Origin: Brevibacterium marinum
GTDB lineage: Bacteria > Actinomycetota > Actinomycetes > Actinomycetales > Brevibacteriaceae
NCBI RefSeq assembly: GCF_011927955.1
Contig: NZ_JAATJN010000001.1
Location: 3,038,001 to 3,102,000, forward strand
DNA: 64,000 nucleotides
Direction: 5' to 3'
The notes below the pieces were generated by a model. The model saw only the letters and a program-made list of their open reading frames with translations, searched no databases and had not been told where the DNA came from. Positions 24,700 through 36,758 of the stretch are shown piece by piece (the first letter of the stretch is position 1; every line of letters begins with the position of its first letter). The position numbers were made by a program, and so were the translations under genes.

Positions 24700-24741
24700 T
24701 CCTGAACGGTGTCAGTTCTGTTTCCTCAACGGTGTCAGTTC
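24700..24741. repeat. 19-bp direct repeat at the thiolase 3' end
   Basis: tcctgaacggtgtcagttc (24700-24718) and tcctcaacggtgtcagttc (24723-24741) differ at one base with 23-bp period. The right copy contains the thiolase stop codon, and the left copy lies just upstream of the ribosome site of the next gene. Confidence 0.7.
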
Positions 24742-25925
24742 GGCGAGGGCACGTCCACGATGAGCGAATCGCCCTGTCCACCGCCACCGCAGAGAGCGGC
24801 GACGCCCGTGCCTCCGCCTCGGCGCCGGAGTTCCAAGGCCAGGGTCAGCACGAGGCGCGCACCCGATGCACCGATGGGGTGCCCGAGTGCGACCGCTCCG
24901 CCGTTGACGTTGACCTTGTCCGGGTCGACGCCCAGGTCCTTCGAGCTCGCGAGCCCGACTGCGGCGAATGCCTCGTTGATCTCGTAGAGGTCGAAGGAGT
25001 CGGCCGCGACCCCCTCACGTTCGGCGGCGGCCTTGATCGCCTGTGAAGGCTGATGCTGCAGGGTCGAGTCGGGGCCGGCAGTCCAGGCGTGGGAGCGGAT
25101 CTCGGCGAGGATGGGCGCGCCGAGCTCCTGAGCCTTCTCGCGGGACATGACGACGACCGCACACGCCCCGTCAGAGATCTGCGAGGCATTCCCGGCCGTG
25201 ATCGTACCGTCCTTGCGGAAGGCCGGGCGCAGCTTCCCCATCGACTCCGCTGTGGTTTCGGAGCGCACCCCCTCATCGGCTGACACGGTGACATCGCCCT
25301 TGCGGCCGGGGATCGTGACGGGCTCGACCTCGTCGCCGAAGGAGCCGGATTCCCACGCCCGGGCGGCTCGCTGGTGGGAGCGGGCGGCGAAGGCATCCTG
25401 ATCCTCACGGGAGAACTCGAAGTCACCGGCATTGGCCTCTTCGGTCAGGCCTCCCATGGCCTGGTCGGTGAAGGCGTCCCAGAGTCCGTCATAGTCCATG
25501 TGGTCCTTGACGATGACGTCGCCGTACTTGTAGCCCGAACGCGACTTCTCCAACAGATGGGGTGCCAGGCTCATCGATTCCTGCCCGCCGGCGACGACGA
25601 CGTCGTACTCTCCGGCCCGGACGAGCTGCGCGGCCTGCGTGATCGCGTTCATCCCCGACAGGCACAGTTTGTTCACGGTCACGCCCGGAACGCTCATCGG
25701 GATGCCCGCTTCGACGGCCGCCTGTCGCGCAGGGCCCTGGCCGAGTCCGGCCTGCAGAACCTGCCCCATGATGACGTAGTCGACGTCCTCGCCCTTGATG
25801 CCTGCGCGAGTCAGTGCGCCTGTCATCGCAGCCGCGCCGAGCTGCACTGCCGACAAAGACGACAGGCCTCCCTGCAGACGCCCGAACGGCGTGCGGGAAC
25901 CCGCGACGATCACTGCATCAGCCAT
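24735..25925 (-). CDS. Acetyl-CoA C-acetyltransferase (thiolase)
   Basis: This 396-aa thiolase condenses two acetyl-CoA or cleaves acetoacetyl-CoA. The nucleophilic Cys ([11 protein letters not shown]), the His of [12 protein letters not shown] and the second Cys of [11 protein letters not shown] are all present, as is the Asn of YEINEAF. Its length is standard for the AtoB group. The preferred chain length is not readable from sequence. It stands with the DUF77-like gene as a probable two-gene unit. Confidence 0.93.
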   Translation of the reverse strand: MADAVIVAGSRTPFGRLQGGLSSLSAVQLGAAAMTGALTRAGIKGEDVDYVIMGQVLQAGLGQGPARQAAVEAGIPMSVPGVTVNKLCLSGMNAITQAAQLVRAGEYDVVVAGGQESMSLAPHLLEKSRSGYKYGDVIVKDHMDYDGLWDAFTDQAMGGLTEEANAGDFEFSREDQDAFAARSHQRAARAWESGSFGDEVEPVTIPGRKGDVTVSADEGVRSETTAESMGKLRPAFRKDGTITAGNASQISDGACAVVVMSREKAQELGAPILAEIRSHAWTAGPDSTLQHQPSQAIKAAAEREGVAADSFDLYEINEAFAAVGLASSKDLGVDPDKVNVNGGAVALGHPIGASGARLVLTLALELRRRGGGTGVAALCGGGGQGDSLIVDVPSPN

Positions 25926-26096
25926 GTTTCCTCCTCAGGTGTTCGAGCCGGCGTTCGAGTGCCGGGAATCGATGAAGTGCTTTCCGCCTCCAGGATAGTC
26001 CAGGTGTCTGTGGCCCCATCACGGGGCCTGGGTCGCCTCATACCCGGAGGTGTCCACATGGAGAGCATTCGCACCCAACACTCATGGTGTGTCCGT

Positions 26097-26102
26097 TAGA
26101 CT
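26097..26102 (+). promoter_or_regulatory. Possible -10 box of the DivIVA-like gene
   Basis: TAGACT lies 51 bp upstream of the GTG start, in the 228-bp divergent intergenic region. No good -35 was found. Confidence 0.3.
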
Positions 26103-26153
26103 GGACGACGGACGATTTGACCACATCCCTTGACATGACAGGAGTCCACTTCA

Positions 26154-27716
26154 GTGACGCCCACCGAAGAATTCCGCACAGCGATGCGCGGCTACGAAAA
26201 AAGTGAAGTTGATTCTCGCCTGCAGCAGCTGCGCACCGAGGTCGAGTCCGTTCGCAAGGCCCTTTCCGACGCGCGCAGCCAGGTCATCAACGCCGATCGC
26301 GCGAAGCTCCAGATTGCAGGGGAACTGTCCGAAGCGAAAGCTCAGCTGAAGAAGGCCGCCAACGACAGCGCCGAGGCTGCGGGTCCTCCCGGCAGTCGCA
26401 TCGACCACCTTCTCAAGATCGCCGAGTCCCAGGCCCGCGAAACCCTGACCCAGGCGAACTCCGATGCCGAGACCATTCGCAACAAGGCCCGGGCCGAAGC
26501 AGCATCGGCCCGCGCCCGGATGCACACCGAGAGCAACGACACCCTGTCGAATGCCCGTTCGGAGGCAGATGCGATCATCAGCTCGGCCGAGATGCGTGCC
26601 GATGAGACCGTCAAGGCCGCAGAGAAGCGCGCGTCCGAGCTCAAGGCCACCGCCGAGCGAGAGTACAACCAGGCCACTGAGGCCAACGAGGCGGCCACGA
26701 AGGAAGCTCGTGAGAGTCTCGATCACGAACTCTCCGAGCTCAAGGCCACTGCCGAGAAACAGGCCGCAGATCTTCGCGCCGAGGCCAAGACCGAGGCCGA
26801 TGAGTCGATTGCGGCCGCTCAGGCCCAGGCCGATGAGCTGCTCGCCGCGGCCAAGGCCCGCGATGAGGCTTCGACGAAGGCTGCGGACGAACTCGACGTC
26901 GAACTCGCCGGTAAGCGCCAAGCCGACGAGGCCGATCGCAAGAAGCGCTACGACGCCGCCCAGGCCGAGAACAAGAAGGTCATCGACGAAGCACAGGCGC
27001 GCGCAGCCAAGGCAGACGGGGAGGCCAAGGAAGCAGCCGAACGGGCGGAGACGACCCGCGAAGACGCCGTGAAGAAGGCCGACGAGATCATCGCCGACGG
27101 CAAGACCCGCGCACAGACCCTCATCAGCGAGGCCCGTGCCACGGCCGAGGCCACGATCGAGGAATCGGCTGCCGAAGCCAAACGCAATGTGGCCTCGGCC
27201 CAGTCCCAGGTCGATCTGCTGACCAAACAGCGCAAGACGATCACAGCCCAGCTCGACCAGCTCCGTTCGCTCTTCGCCATGCCCGGCGTCATGGACGGCG
27301 ACTCGGTCGATCCTGACAAGGCCGAGTCGGCGTCGCATGCCACCGAGCAGATCGCCGGCAACGATGAGCTCGCCGACCTGTTGGCCGAAGACCCCGACGG
27401 CACCGACGTGACGGGCGATGCCGAGGCGACTGCGACCGACTCGGCGGCGACGGATTCCTCCGACCCAGCCGATTCCGACTCTGCTGCGAATGCTGACGGC
27501 GCGTCGGAATCCACGAACGCGTCGACGACTTCGGACGAGGAGGATACAGCCGAGGCAGCCGAGTCGGAAGACGACGATGGTGCCGAGGAGTCGGTCGATG
27601 ACTCCGAGCTGCCCAACGGGGCCACCGACGCCGATACGATCGCCATCGACGCTCAGGTGTCAGGATCGAAGGACAATAACGCCCAGGCTTCGCGCTCGAA
27701 GAATTCGCTGCGCTGA
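26154..27716 (+). CDS. DivIVA-like coiled-coil protein
   Basis: This 520-aa protein opens with FRTAMRGYEKSEVDSRLQQL, which resembles the DivIVA N-terminal membrane-binding motif (F..A.RGY...EVD). About 330 residues of Ala/Glu/Lys-rich coiled coil follow with repeated EA.A.A patterns. The last about 130 residues are Asp, Ser, Glu and Ala, very acidic and probably disordered. Such proteins organise polar growth or cytoskeletal scaffolds in actinobacteria; Scy/FilP-type filaments are another possibility. GTG start with AGGAG 10 nt upstream. It is monocistronic with a strong terminator. Confidence 0.8.
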   Translation: MTPTEEFRTAMRGYEKSEVDSRLQQLRTEVESVRKALSDARSQVINADRAKLQIAGELSEAKAQLKKAANDSAEAAGPPGSRIDHLLKIAESQARETLTQANSDAETIRNKARAEAASARARMHTESNDTLSNARSEADAIISSAEMRADETVKAAEKRASELKATAEREYNQATEANEAATKEARESLDHELSELKATAEKQAADLRAEAKTEADESIAAAQAQADELLAAAKARDEASTKAADELDVELAGKRQADEADRKKRYDAAQAENKKVIDEAQARAAKADGEAKEAAERAETTREDAVKKADEIIADGKTRAQTLISEARATAEATIEESAAEAKRNVASAQSQVDLLTKQRKTITAQLDQLRSLFAMPGVMDGDSVDPDKAESASHATEQIAGNDELADLLAEDPDGTDVTGDAEATATDSAATDSSDPADSDSAANADGASESTNASTTSDEEDTAEAAESEDDDGAEESVDDSELPNGATDADTIAIDAQVSGSKDNNAQASRSKNSLR

Positions 27717-27746
27717 GGTTCACGCCGATCGCCGGTCGGCCACATC

Positions 27747-27785
27747 GAGGAAGGGGCCAGTTCGCATCGAACTGGCCCCTTCCTC
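27747..27785. terminator. 18-bp perfect stem, bidirectional terminator
   Basis: Arms 27747-27764 and 27768-27785 pair perfectly over 18 bp with a 3-nt loop. It is placed between convergent genes, though neither side has a long U-tract. Confidence 0.75.
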
Positions 27786-27806
27786 ATGCCCGGGCACCCG
27801 CCGCGC

Positions 27807-28103
27807 TCACCGGAATCTCTGAAAACATCTCGTGTGCCAGTGTCGTCGAGACTCAACGCCGATCTCGGTCCCGTGACCGGCGCTCTGCCTCCACGCGACG
27901 ATATGTGCCGTCGATGAGGCCACGTCCTGTCCGCACCCGGGACAGACATACACTTTGCCCTGCGTATTGCCGGCGACGTTCTGCACCGACCAGGTTCCGT
28001 CGGACAGCTGGCGGCTCGTGCGCAGCCCGCTCACGGAGTCGGAGAGTTCACGTGGGCTGCGCTGCCATTTGTTCTTGCGACGCGAGGAGGTAGATCGTGG
28101 CAT
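27807..28103 (-). CDS. Small conserved protein with Cys/His zinc-ribbon-like motifs (98 aa)
   Basis: A basic N-terminus ([16 protein letters not shown]) precedes [11 protein letters not shown] and, later, HIVAWRQ and [11 protein letters not shown]. The CxxC plus HxxC spacing suggests one zinc site and a nucleic-acid-binding role. It is divergent from nucS with only about 30 bp between starts, so regulation is probably shared. Confidence 0.75.
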   Translation of the reverse strand: MPRSTSSRRKNKWQRSPRELSDSVSGLRTSRQLSDGTWSVQNVAGNTQGKVYVCPGCGQDVASSTAHIVAWRQSAGHGTEIGVESRRHWHTRCFQRFR

Positions 28104-28133
28104 CTGCTCATTGTCTCACGTAGGGTGAAACGC

Positions 28134-28829
28134 GTGCGTCTCGTCATTGCTGAATGCTCCGTTGATTATGCCGGTCGTCTGACCGCCCACCTGCCCATGG
28201 CCACCCGTCTCATCATGCTCAAGGCCGATGGCTCGATCCTCATCCATTCGGATGGCGGATCCTACAAACCGCTGAACTGGATGACTCCCCCGTGCTCGAT
28301 CACAGTCACGAAGCCGAGCGAAGATCAGACGGAAGCGGGCCTGTCGGAGATCTGGACGGTGTCCCAAGCCAAGACCGGAGACCGATTGGTCATCTCCATC
28401 GCCGAGGTGATCGCCGATGATCGGCATGAGCTCGGAGTGGACCCCGGACTGGTCAAGGACGGCGTGGAGTCCCATCTGCAGGAATTGTTGGCTGAACACA
28501 TCGAAACGCTCGGGGATGGCTACAGCCTCGTCCGACGTGAGTATATGACGGCTATCGGGCCCGTCGATCTCCTCGCCCGCGATCATGGACACCAGTCGGT
28601 CGCCGTCGAGATCAAGCGACGTGGAGACATCGACGGCGTCGAGCAGCTGACCAGGTACCTGGAGCTGATGAACCGTGATCCGCTGCTCACCCCGGTGCAG
28701 GGCGTCTTTGCCGCGCAGGAGATCAAACCGCAGGCACGCACCTTGGCCGAAGACCGTGGGATTCGCTGCGTCGTCCTCGACTACGACGCGCTTCGCGGCA
28801 TGGACGATCCCGATTCGAGGCTGTTCTGA
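28134..28829 (+). CDS. nucS: Mismatch-specific endonuclease NucS/EndoMS
   Basis: This 231-aa nuclease carries out the non-canonical mismatch repair of actinobacteria that lack MutS/MutL. It recognises G-T, G-G and T-T mismatches and makes double-strand cuts. The N-terminal DNA-binding domain has [12 protein letters not shown], and the C-terminal RecB-like nuclease domain has [19 protein letters not shown] and QLTRYLEL. The C-terminal DSRLF resembles the sliding-clamp-binding tail. I chose the GTG at 28134 ([16 protein letters not shown]), with AGGGTG 6 nt upstream, over the in-frame GTG at 28125. It is convergent with murA at 22 bp. Confidence 0.95.
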   Translation: MRLVIAECSVDYAGRLTAHLPMATRLIMLKADGSILIHSDGGSYKPLNWMTPPCSITVTKPSEDQTEAGLSEIWTVSQAKTGDRLVISIAEVIADDRHELGVDPGLVKDGVESHLQELLAEHIETLGDGYSLVRREYMTAIGPVDLLARDHGHQSVAVEIKRRGDIDGVEQLTRYLELMNRDPLLTPVQGVFAAQEIKPQARTLAEDRGIRCVVLDYDALRGMDDPDSRLF

Positions 28830-28851
28830 GCGCTGACGTAAGCGCCGAACG

Positions 28852-30165
28852 CTATTCGAAGCTGAGAATGTCGGCCTTCTCCACACGTTCGATGTTGGCA
28901 CCGAGCCGACGCAGATTGGACACGAAGTTCTCGTAACCGCGTTCGATGTGATCGATGCCCGAGACCTCGGTGATGCCGACCGCACGCAGACCGGCCATGA
29001 CGAGACCGGCACCGGCACGGATGTCCGAAGCCTCCACCTCGGCGCCGGATAGTCCCTCGACGCCGGTGATCAGCGCATGATTGCCGTCCACTCGGACCTT
29101 CGCACCCAGCCGAGCGATCTCCTGAACGAACCTCCACCGGGCCTCGAAGAGGTTCTCCGAGAGCAGACCCACCCCGTCCGATACGGAGTTGAGGGCGATG
29201 ACGAAGGGCTGCAGGTCGGTCGGGAAGCCGGGAAACGGCATCGTTGCGACACGAATCGCGAGCGGACGTTCGGACCCTATGACTCGGAACCCGCCGCCGC
29301 GTGTGCCGTCGCTCAACTCGATCTCACCGAGGTCATCGACTCTCGACCCAGCGTCGCGGAGCTTGATCGCGATATTCGGCATCAGTTCGAGGCCGACGCC
29401 CTTGACAGTCACGTCGCCGCCCGACAACGCTGCACCGAAGGCGTAGGTGCCGGCCACGATCCGGTCACCGACCGTGCGGTGCTCGGCGGGATGGAGCGAG
29501 TCGACTCCGGTGACCGTGATCTCGGACGTGCCGATGCCGTCGATCCGTGCTCCCATGTCCACGAGCATCGTGCAGATGTCGACGATCTCCGGCTCCTTGG
29601 CCGCGTTCGAGATCGTCGTCACGCCATGGGCGAGAGTCGCTGCCATGACGAGGTTCTCCGTGGCTCCGACGGAGGGGAACTCAAGGGAGATGTCCGTTCC
29701 GCGAAGACCACCGGGCGCATCGGCGACGAAATACCCGTGGTCGAGGTGCACCGTCGCGCCCAGGGCTTCGAGGCCGGCCTGATGCATGTCGAGGCCACGT
29801 GAGCCGATCGCATCGCCGCCGGGCAGCGCCACATGCGCAGAGCGCATCCGGGCCGTCAGCGGACCGAGCACTGAGATGGATGCCCGCATCGCGCGGACGA
29901 GTTCGTAATCGGCCTGGATGCCCACGGCCTCCGGCACGTCGATGCTGACGATGCCGCGGTCCGCGTCGTATTCGACGTCACAGCCGAGCCGGGTCAGGAG
30001 CTGGACCATGATTCTGACGTCGAGGATCGCCGGGACGTTGGTGATGATCGTCCGACCGACGGCGAGAAGACTGGCGGCCATGAGCTTGAGGACGCTGTTC
30101 TTCGCCCCCCTGATATCGACGTCGCCGAGCAGACGACTCGGGCCGGTCAAACGGAACACATCCAT
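28852..30165 (-). CDS. murA: UDP-N-acetylglucosamine 1-carboxyvinyltransferase MurA
   Basis: This 437-aa enzyme performs the first committed step of peptidoglycan synthesis, moving enolpyruvate from PEP to UDP-GlcNAc. Substrate residues Lys22-Asn23 (GAKNSVLK) and the [14 protein letters not shown] loop are visible. The residue at the catalytic Cys115 position is Asp118, as in mycobacterial MurA, which predicts intrinsic fosfomycin insensitivity. The ATG at 30165 shares one base with the stop of the DUF2550 gene and has GGAAGG upstream, so it is translated as the distal gene of the atp operon or its own unit. Confidence 0.95.
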   Translation of the reverse strand: MDVFRLTGPSRLLGDVDIRGAKNSVLKLMAASLLAVGRTIITNVPAILDVRIMVQLLTRLGCDVEYDADRGIVSIDVPEAVGIQADYELVRAMRASISVLGPLTARMRSAHVALPGGDAIGSRGLDMHQAGLEALGATVHLDHGYFVADAPGGLRGTDISLEFPSVGATENLVMAATLAHGVTTISNAAKEPEIVDICTMLVDMGARIDGIGTSEITVTGVDSLHPAEHRTVGDRIVAGTYAFGAALSGGDVTVKGVGLELMPNIAIKLRDAGSRVDDLGEIELSDGTRGGGFRVIGSERPLAIRVATMPFPGFPTDLQPFVIALNSVSDGVGLLSENLFEARWRFVQEIARLGAKVRVDGNHALITGVEGLSGAEVEASDIRAGAGLVMAGLRAVGITEVSGIDHIERGYENFVSNLRRLGANIERVEKADILSFE

Positions 30166-30632
30166 CAGGTGAACCTTCCCATCGTCGGATTGAATCCAGG
30201 TGGCGAGGACTCCAACCATGATGCCATCGTCGACAGCGACTCGGTGTCCATGGCCAGTGATACGGAGCGGGGCCGACCGTCGGCCTTGCCGTAAGAACAG
30301 TCAACCACCACCGCGTCCGGCAGCACGGAGTACTGCTCGCCAGACGTGGGTTTGCGCCGGACGAGGATATCGAGGTCGGCGCGCGGCAGACGCACCGCGG
30401 CGCGTCGAGTCAACGCGAATACCGGATACCAGTCCAGTGAGGCCACCGAGAACACGGCGACACCCAAACGCCAACGTGGGCGAGAAGAGGATTCCTCGCC
30501 CACGTTGATGGAACAGTCAAAAGCACCGGAGAGCTTCGAAATCGACCTGCGACGGATCGTCACCACGACGATCAGCGCAAGAGCGAGTCCCACTAACGAG
30601 AGCAGAACGATCAGCAGGACGGAAGGGTTCAC
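30165..30632 (-). CDS. DUF2550 family membrane-anchored protein
   Basis: This 155-aa protein has one N-terminal transmembrane helix ([20 protein letters not shown]) followed by a soluble domain with [17 protein letters not shown] and [12 protein letters not shown]. That matches the DUF2550 proteins found between atpC and murA in many actinobacteria. Its function is unknown. The GTG at 30632 places the helix at the start; the frame runs further into atpC but without support. It is separated from atpC by 22 bp. Confidence 0.85.
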   Translation of the reverse strand: MNPSVLLIVLLSLVGLALALIVVVTIRRRSISKLSGAFDCSINVGEESSSRPRWRLGVAVFSVASLDWYPVFALTRRAAVRLPRADLDILVRRKPTSGEQYSVLPDAVVVDCSYGKADGRPRSVSLAMDTESLSTMASWLESSPPGFNPTMGRFT

Positions 30633-30654
30633 GGTTGCCAGTGTAATTGACGGA

Positions 30655-30915
30655 TCAGAGAAGTTCGGCCTGATCAGCGGCAATGATGACGCGATTATTC
30701 TCCACCGATAGGAAACCACCATCGGCCTGAACCCGGATGGTCTCATCCGCAGGAGTGAGAATACGGGCCTCACCATCGGCTACAACACCCAGCACGGGCT
30801 CGTGACCTGGCAGGATGCCGATCTCGCCGTCCGAGGTACGGGCGATGACGCGCTTGGCCTCACCGACCCATACCTCACGGTCGGCTGCTACGACGTTCAC
30901 ATCGAGTGCAGCCAT
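30655..30915 (-). CDS. atpC: ATP synthase F1 epsilon subunit
   Basis: This 86-aa subunit, starting MAALDVNVVAADREVWVG, contains the conserved GEIGILPGHEPVL turn. It is the short actinobacterial form: the beta-sandwich is complete, but the two C-terminal helices of the E. coli protein are missing, so inhibition by an extended helix is not expected. It lies 3 bp after atpD. Confidence 0.95.
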   Translation of the reverse strand: MAALDVNVVAADREVWVGEAKRVIARTSDGEIGILPGHEPVLGVVADGEARILTPADETIRVQADGGFLSVENNRVIIAADQAELL

Positions 30916-30918
30916 GGC

Positions 30919-32394
<1,476 letters not shown>

Positions 32395-33327
32395 TCAGTC
32401 GCCGGCTGATGATGCCGCAAGGGCATCGGCCCCACCGACGATCTCGGTGAGTTCCTGGGTGATTTCCGCCTGGCGAGCCGAATTGGCCAACCGGGTGTAG
32501 GTCTTGATGAGATCATCCGCATTGTCGGTCGCCGTCTTCATCGCAGCCTGTCGCGAAGCCTGCTCGGAGGCCGAAGCGCTGAGCAGCGCGGACAGGATCC
32601 GCGAATCGATGTAACGCGGCAGCAACGAGTCCAACACGGCCTCTGCACTGGGTTCGAACTCATAGAGTGGGAACGCGGCTGCAGGGGCTGCCGGTGCGGA
32701 ACCGCCGCCGGTGGCGACTTCGTCCGCGTCGACGACCTCCAGCGGAAGCAGACGCCGGTATTCCGGGTCGTGCTTGACGCTGGAGACGAACTTCGTGAAG
32801 ACGATGTAGATCTCATCGACACCGTTCTCTGCGGACTCCGCGTTGAAGCTCTGCAGCAGGGCCTCCCCGATCTCGCGGGCGTTCTCGGGCGTCGGGGTCT
32901 CGGAGAAACCCGTCCAAGACCGCTCGATCGCACGGTCGCGGAACGTGTAGTAGTTCTCGGCCTTGCCACCGACGGTGAACAGTGCGACGTCCTTGCCCTC
33001 GCTGTGCAGCAGGCGGACGAGCTCCTCGGCCTCCCGCAGCAGGTTCGCCGAATAGGCTCCCGCGAATCCGCGGTCGGGACCGACCACCAGCACGGCCGCC
33101 CGGCTGACTGTCTCCGGTTCCGTCGTCAACACATGGTCGACATTGGACTCGCTTGCCACTGCCGACACCGCGCGGGTCAGAGCGTTGGCATAGGGGCTGG
33201 CAGCCTGAGACCGGGCGATGGCCTTCTGAATCCGCGAAGCAGCGATGAGCTCCATGGCCTTGAAGATCTTCCTCAAGGACGACGTAGAGCGGATCTTCTG
33301 TTTGAAGACCCTCTGCTGGGCTCCCAT
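32395..33327 (-). CDS. atpG: ATP synthase F1 gamma subunit
   Basis: The 310-aa central stalk begins [14 protein letters not shown] and ends [17 protein letters not shown], both diagnostic helices of gamma. A low-complexity Gly/Ala/Pro insert near residues 205-222 is typical of actinobacterial gamma subunits. Confidence 0.97.
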   Translation of the reverse strand: MGAQQRVFKQKIRSTSSLRKIFKAMELIAASRIQKAIARSQAASPYANALTRAVSAVASESNVDHVLTTEPETVSRAAVLVVGPDRGFAGAYSANLLREAEELVRLLHSEGKDVALFTVGGKAENYYTFRDRAIERSWTGFSETPTPENAREIGEALLQSFNAESAENGVDEIYIVFTKFVSSVKHDPEYRRLLPLEVVDADEVATGGGSAPAAPAAAFPLYEFEPSAEAVLDSLLPRYIDSRILSALLSASASEQASRQAAMKTATDNADDLIKTYTRLANSARQAEITQELTEIVGGADALAASSAGD

Positions 33328-33358
33328 CAGTTCTTCCTTTCGCTGTTACGGATCAGGT

Positions 33359-34993
33359 TCAACGCTTCTGCCGAACGATCTGCTCCTGCTCGACCTCTTC
33401 GGAGGACGCGGTGGCAGTGTCCTCACTGCCGACCTTGGATCCGTTCGAGTCCGTGCTGACGAAGTTCTTGGTGAACTCCTCCAGCACGCTGTCGAGCTCG
33501 GCCGAAGTGTCGTCATCGAGCTTGAGCGTCTCACGAATGGTCGTGAAGATGCCGGTCTTGCGCTCAATGTGGTCGTGGAGCTGAGTTTCGAACTTCAGCA
33601 CGTCGGAGACCTCGATCTCATCGAGATAGCCGTGGGTGCCGGCGAAGATCGACACAGTCTGCTTCTCGAAGGGCATCGGAGTGTACTGAGACTGTTTGAG
33701 CAGTTCCGTCAGGCGGGCGCCGCGGGCCAGATCACGCTTGGTCGCATCGTCGAGGTCCGAGGCGAACATCGCGAATGCCTCGAGTGAACGATACTGTGCC
33801 AAGGAGATCTTCAAAGTGCCCGAGACGCTCTTGAGCGCCTTCGTCTGAGCCGAACCGCCCACCCGCGACACGGATACACCGACGTCGACAGCGGGACGCT
33901 GACCGGCGTTGAACAGATCCGACTGGAGGAAGATCTGACCATCCGTGATCGAGATGACGTTGGTGGGAATGAACGCACCGACGTCATTGGCCTTGGTCTC
34001 GATGATCGGCAGCCCCGTCATCGATCCGCCGCCCAGCTCGTCGGACAGCTTCGCACAGCGTTCGAGCAGGCGTGAGTGGAGGTAGAACACGTCGCCGGGG
34101 AAGGCCTCACGGCCCGGCGGACGACGCAGGAGAAGAGAGACGGCGCGGTAGGCCTCGGCCTGCTTCGACAGGTCATCGAAGACCACGAGGACGTGCTTGC
34201 CGTCGTACATCCAGTGCTGACCGATGGCCGATCCGGAGTACGGTGCGAGGTACTTGAAGCCGGCCGGGTCGGAGGCCGGGGAGGACACGATCGTGGTGTA
34301 TTCCAGTGCGCCGGCTTCTTCGAGCGACCGGCGCACACCTGCGATGGTCGAGCCCTTCTGGCCGACGGCGACGTAGATGCAGCGGACCTGCTTCGTCGGG
34401 TCGCCGGTCTCCCAGTTGGCCTTCTGGTTGATGATCGTGTCGATCGCGAGAGCGGTCTTACCCGTCTTGCGGTCACCGATGACAAGCTGACGCTGGCCAC
34501 GTCCGACCGGGATCATGGCGTCGATGCTCTTGTAACCGGTCTGCAGAGGTTCGCGGACCTCCTGGCGATCCATCACGCCTGCGGCCTGGAGCTCGAGCTC
34601 ACGGCTGCCGACGGTGTCGACGTCTCCGAGCCCATCGACGGGACGCCCCAGCGGGTCGACCACGCGACCGAGGTATCCGTCACCGACGGGAATCGACAGG
34701 ACCTCACCGGTCCGGTAGACGTTCTGCTCCTCGGCGATTCCGGAGAATTCGCCGAGTACGACAACGCCGATCTCCCGCTCGTCCAGGTTCTGTGCCAGGC
34801 CCAAAGTGCCGTCTTCGAACCGAAGGAGTTCGTTGGCCATGGTCCCCGGCAGGCCCGAGACGTGGGCAATTCCGTCACCGGCGGTGACGACCTTGCCGAC
34901 CTCGCTCTTTACCGAACTCTCGGGGTTGTACGAGTCAACGAACTTCCCGAGAGCGTCCCGGATCTCTTCCGGGCGAATTGTCAGTTCCGCCAT
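33359..34993 (-). CDS. atpA: ATP synthase F1 alpha subunit
   Basis: The 544-aa non-catalytic nucleotide-binding subunit has P-loop [26 protein letters not shown] and [16 protein letters not shown]-terminal extension of about 30 residues is Ser/Glu-rich. Confidence 0.98.
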   Translation of the reverse strand: MAELTIRPEEIRDALGKFVDSYNPESSVKSEVGKVVTAGDGIAHVSGLPGTMANELLRFEDGTLGLAQNLDEREIGVVVLGEFSGIAEEQNVYRTGEVLSIPVGDGYLGRVVDPLGRPVDGLGDVDTVGSRELELQAAGVMDRQEVREPLQTGYKSIDAMIPVGRGQRQLVIGDRKTGKTALAIDTIINQKANWETGDPTKQVRCIYVAVGQKGSTIAGVRRSLEEAGALEYTTIVSSPASDPAGFKYLAPYSGSAIGQHWMYDGKHVLVVFDDLSKQAEAYRAVSLLLRRPPGREAFPGDVFYLHSRLLERCAKLSDELGGGSMTGLPIIETKANDVGAFIPTNVISITDGQIFLQSDLFNAGQRPAVDVGVSVSRVGGSAQTKALKSVSGTLKISLAQYRSLEAFAMFASDLDDATKRDLARGARLTELLKQSQYTPMPFEKQTVSIFAGTHGYLDEIEVSDVLKFETQLHDHIERKTGIFTTIRETLKLDDDTSAELDSVLEEFTKNFVSTDSNGSKVGSEDTATASSEEVEQEQIVRQKR

Positions 34994-35077
34994 CTGGTTT
35001 CCCTGCTTCCTTTACTCAAAACTTGTGTCCGACGACCGGTGGGCCGCCTGTGCGGCCGGACTGACCGGCCCCTCGAA

Positions 35078-35887
35078 TTAACGTGTGAGCTTGCGCTTCA
35101 CATCGGCCAGGCGATCAGCCACTGTGGAACTCATCATCTCATCACCGACCTGTACGCGGACGCCCCCGATCACCTCGGGATCGACCTGGACGTTGAGAAC
35201 GAGGTCACGCCCGTAACTGGATGAAAGAGCGGCCGCGAGTTTCTCGGTCTGTGCTTCGCTCAGCGGTCTGGCGACGGTCACATCCGCGACCGAACGCTGC
35301 TGCCTGGCCGCGAGGATGTCGCTGTACTGGTCGAGAGCGGTGGCCACCCGCAGCCCGCGCGGATACACGGCCGCCTGCTCGATCAGAGTGATGGTGTCGG
35401 CCTCAGCCTTACCTGCCAGCAAGTCTGCAATGAGCTCACGCTTCGACTGGGCTGACGCATCGGAGTCCAAGGCGCGAGCCAGTTCGTGTTCGCTTTCGCA
35501 CAGACGGGCGAAGCGGAAGACTTCCTCCTCCACCTGACCGAGTCGACCGGTCGCCTGTGCGGCAGCGGCGATGGCTGTCACACCGGCGACTTCGAGGCTG
35601 GTCACCAAGTCCTGAGTTCTGGCCCAGCGCTGGCCGACGGCCACTTCGCTCGAACGCAGAACGGGTTCAGTGGTCCGAGTCGAGAACAGAGTCCGCAGCA
35701 GCTGCTGCTTCTTCTCGGCCGACTCGGACGAGTCCGCCAAGGCCTTGCGCAGCGTCACGTTCTCCGCGAGAACGGCGACGACGGCCAGTTCGCCCTTACC
35801 GAACTCCCGCGCGTCGCCGTTCGAGATTTCGGCATTGGCGCTTTCAAGAACGACCTGCAGGGACAGTCTGCTCGACTGGAGCATCAC
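35078..35887 (-). CDS. atpH: ATP synthase F1 delta subunit
   Basis: This 269-aa peripheral-stalk subunit joins F1 to the b subunits. The C-terminal VQVDPEVIGGVRVQVGDEMMSSTV strand pattern is the OSCP signature. Its ATG overlaps the atpF stop by 4 nt. Confidence 0.94.
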   Translation of the reverse strand: MMLQSSRLSLQVVLESANAEISNGDAREFGKGELAVVAVLAENVTLRKALADSSESAEKKQQLLRTLFSTRTTEPVLRSSEVAVGQRWARTQDLVTSLEVAGVTAIAAAAQATGRLGQVEEEVFRFARLCESEHELARALDSDASAQSKRELIADLLAGKAEADTITLIEQAAVYPRGLRVATALDQYSDILAARQQRSVADVTVARPLSEAQTEKLAAALSSSYGRDLVLNVQVDPEVIGGVRVQVGDEMMSSTVADRLADVKRKLTR

Positions 35888-36435
35888 GCCCCCTTGACCG
35901 GCTGTGCCGACGACTGCGACTCAAGATCTGAGATGAAGCGGTCGACCACGTTGGCAGAACGCTGATCATCGGTGAGAGACTCACCGACGATGCGCGATGC
36001 CAGATCGGTGGCGAGCGTCCCGACTTCCGAACGCAGCTGCACCATGGCGGACTGACGCTCGGCTTCGATCTGCGTTTGAGCCTGAGCGACGATGCGCTCC
36101 GACTCCGCATGAGCCTGGGTCTTCATGTTGGCGATGATCTGGGCGCCTTCTTCCTGAGCCTCGGCACGCAGTCGTGCAGCTTCTGCACGGCCGTCGGCGA
36201 GCTGCTTCTGATACTCGGCCAGAGCCTCATCGGCTTCGGCCTGCACCTTCTCAGCCTTCTCAATTCCACCCTGAATGCGCTGTGCGCGCTCGTCGAGGGT
36301 CTTGTTGAAGGCCGGGAGGACGTACTTCCAGACAACCAGGAAGACGATCAGCAGACAGATGGCACTCCAGATGATGTCGTACCAGGCTGGGAGAAGCGGG
36401 TTCTCAGCCGAGGCAAGAATGTGTACCGGAGTCAT
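35884..36435 (-). CDS. atpF: ATP synthase Fo subunit b
   Basis: This 183-aa subunit has a single N-terminal membrane helix (WSAICLLIVFLVVWKYVLP) followed by a long charged helix of about 120 residues that dimerises as the stator. It is coupled to atpH. Confidence 0.96.
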   Translation of the reverse strand: MTPVHILASAENPLLPAWYDIIWSAICLLIVFLVVWKYVLPAFNKTLDERAQRIQGGIEKAEKVQAEADEALAEYQKQLADGRAEAARLRAEAQEEGAQIIANMKTQAHAESERIVAQAQTQIEAERQSAMVQLRSEVGTLATDLASRIVGESLTDDQRSANVVDRFISDLESQSSAQPVKGA

Positions 36436-36454
36436 CGATTAGTCCTCTTCGTGA

Positions 36455-36694
<240 letters not shown>

Positions 36695-36758
36695 TCATAA
36701 TGAAGCCGGGTGGTTGGCCCGACCGTGCAACTCGTGAGTTACGGTTCTGGGTGTTGAG

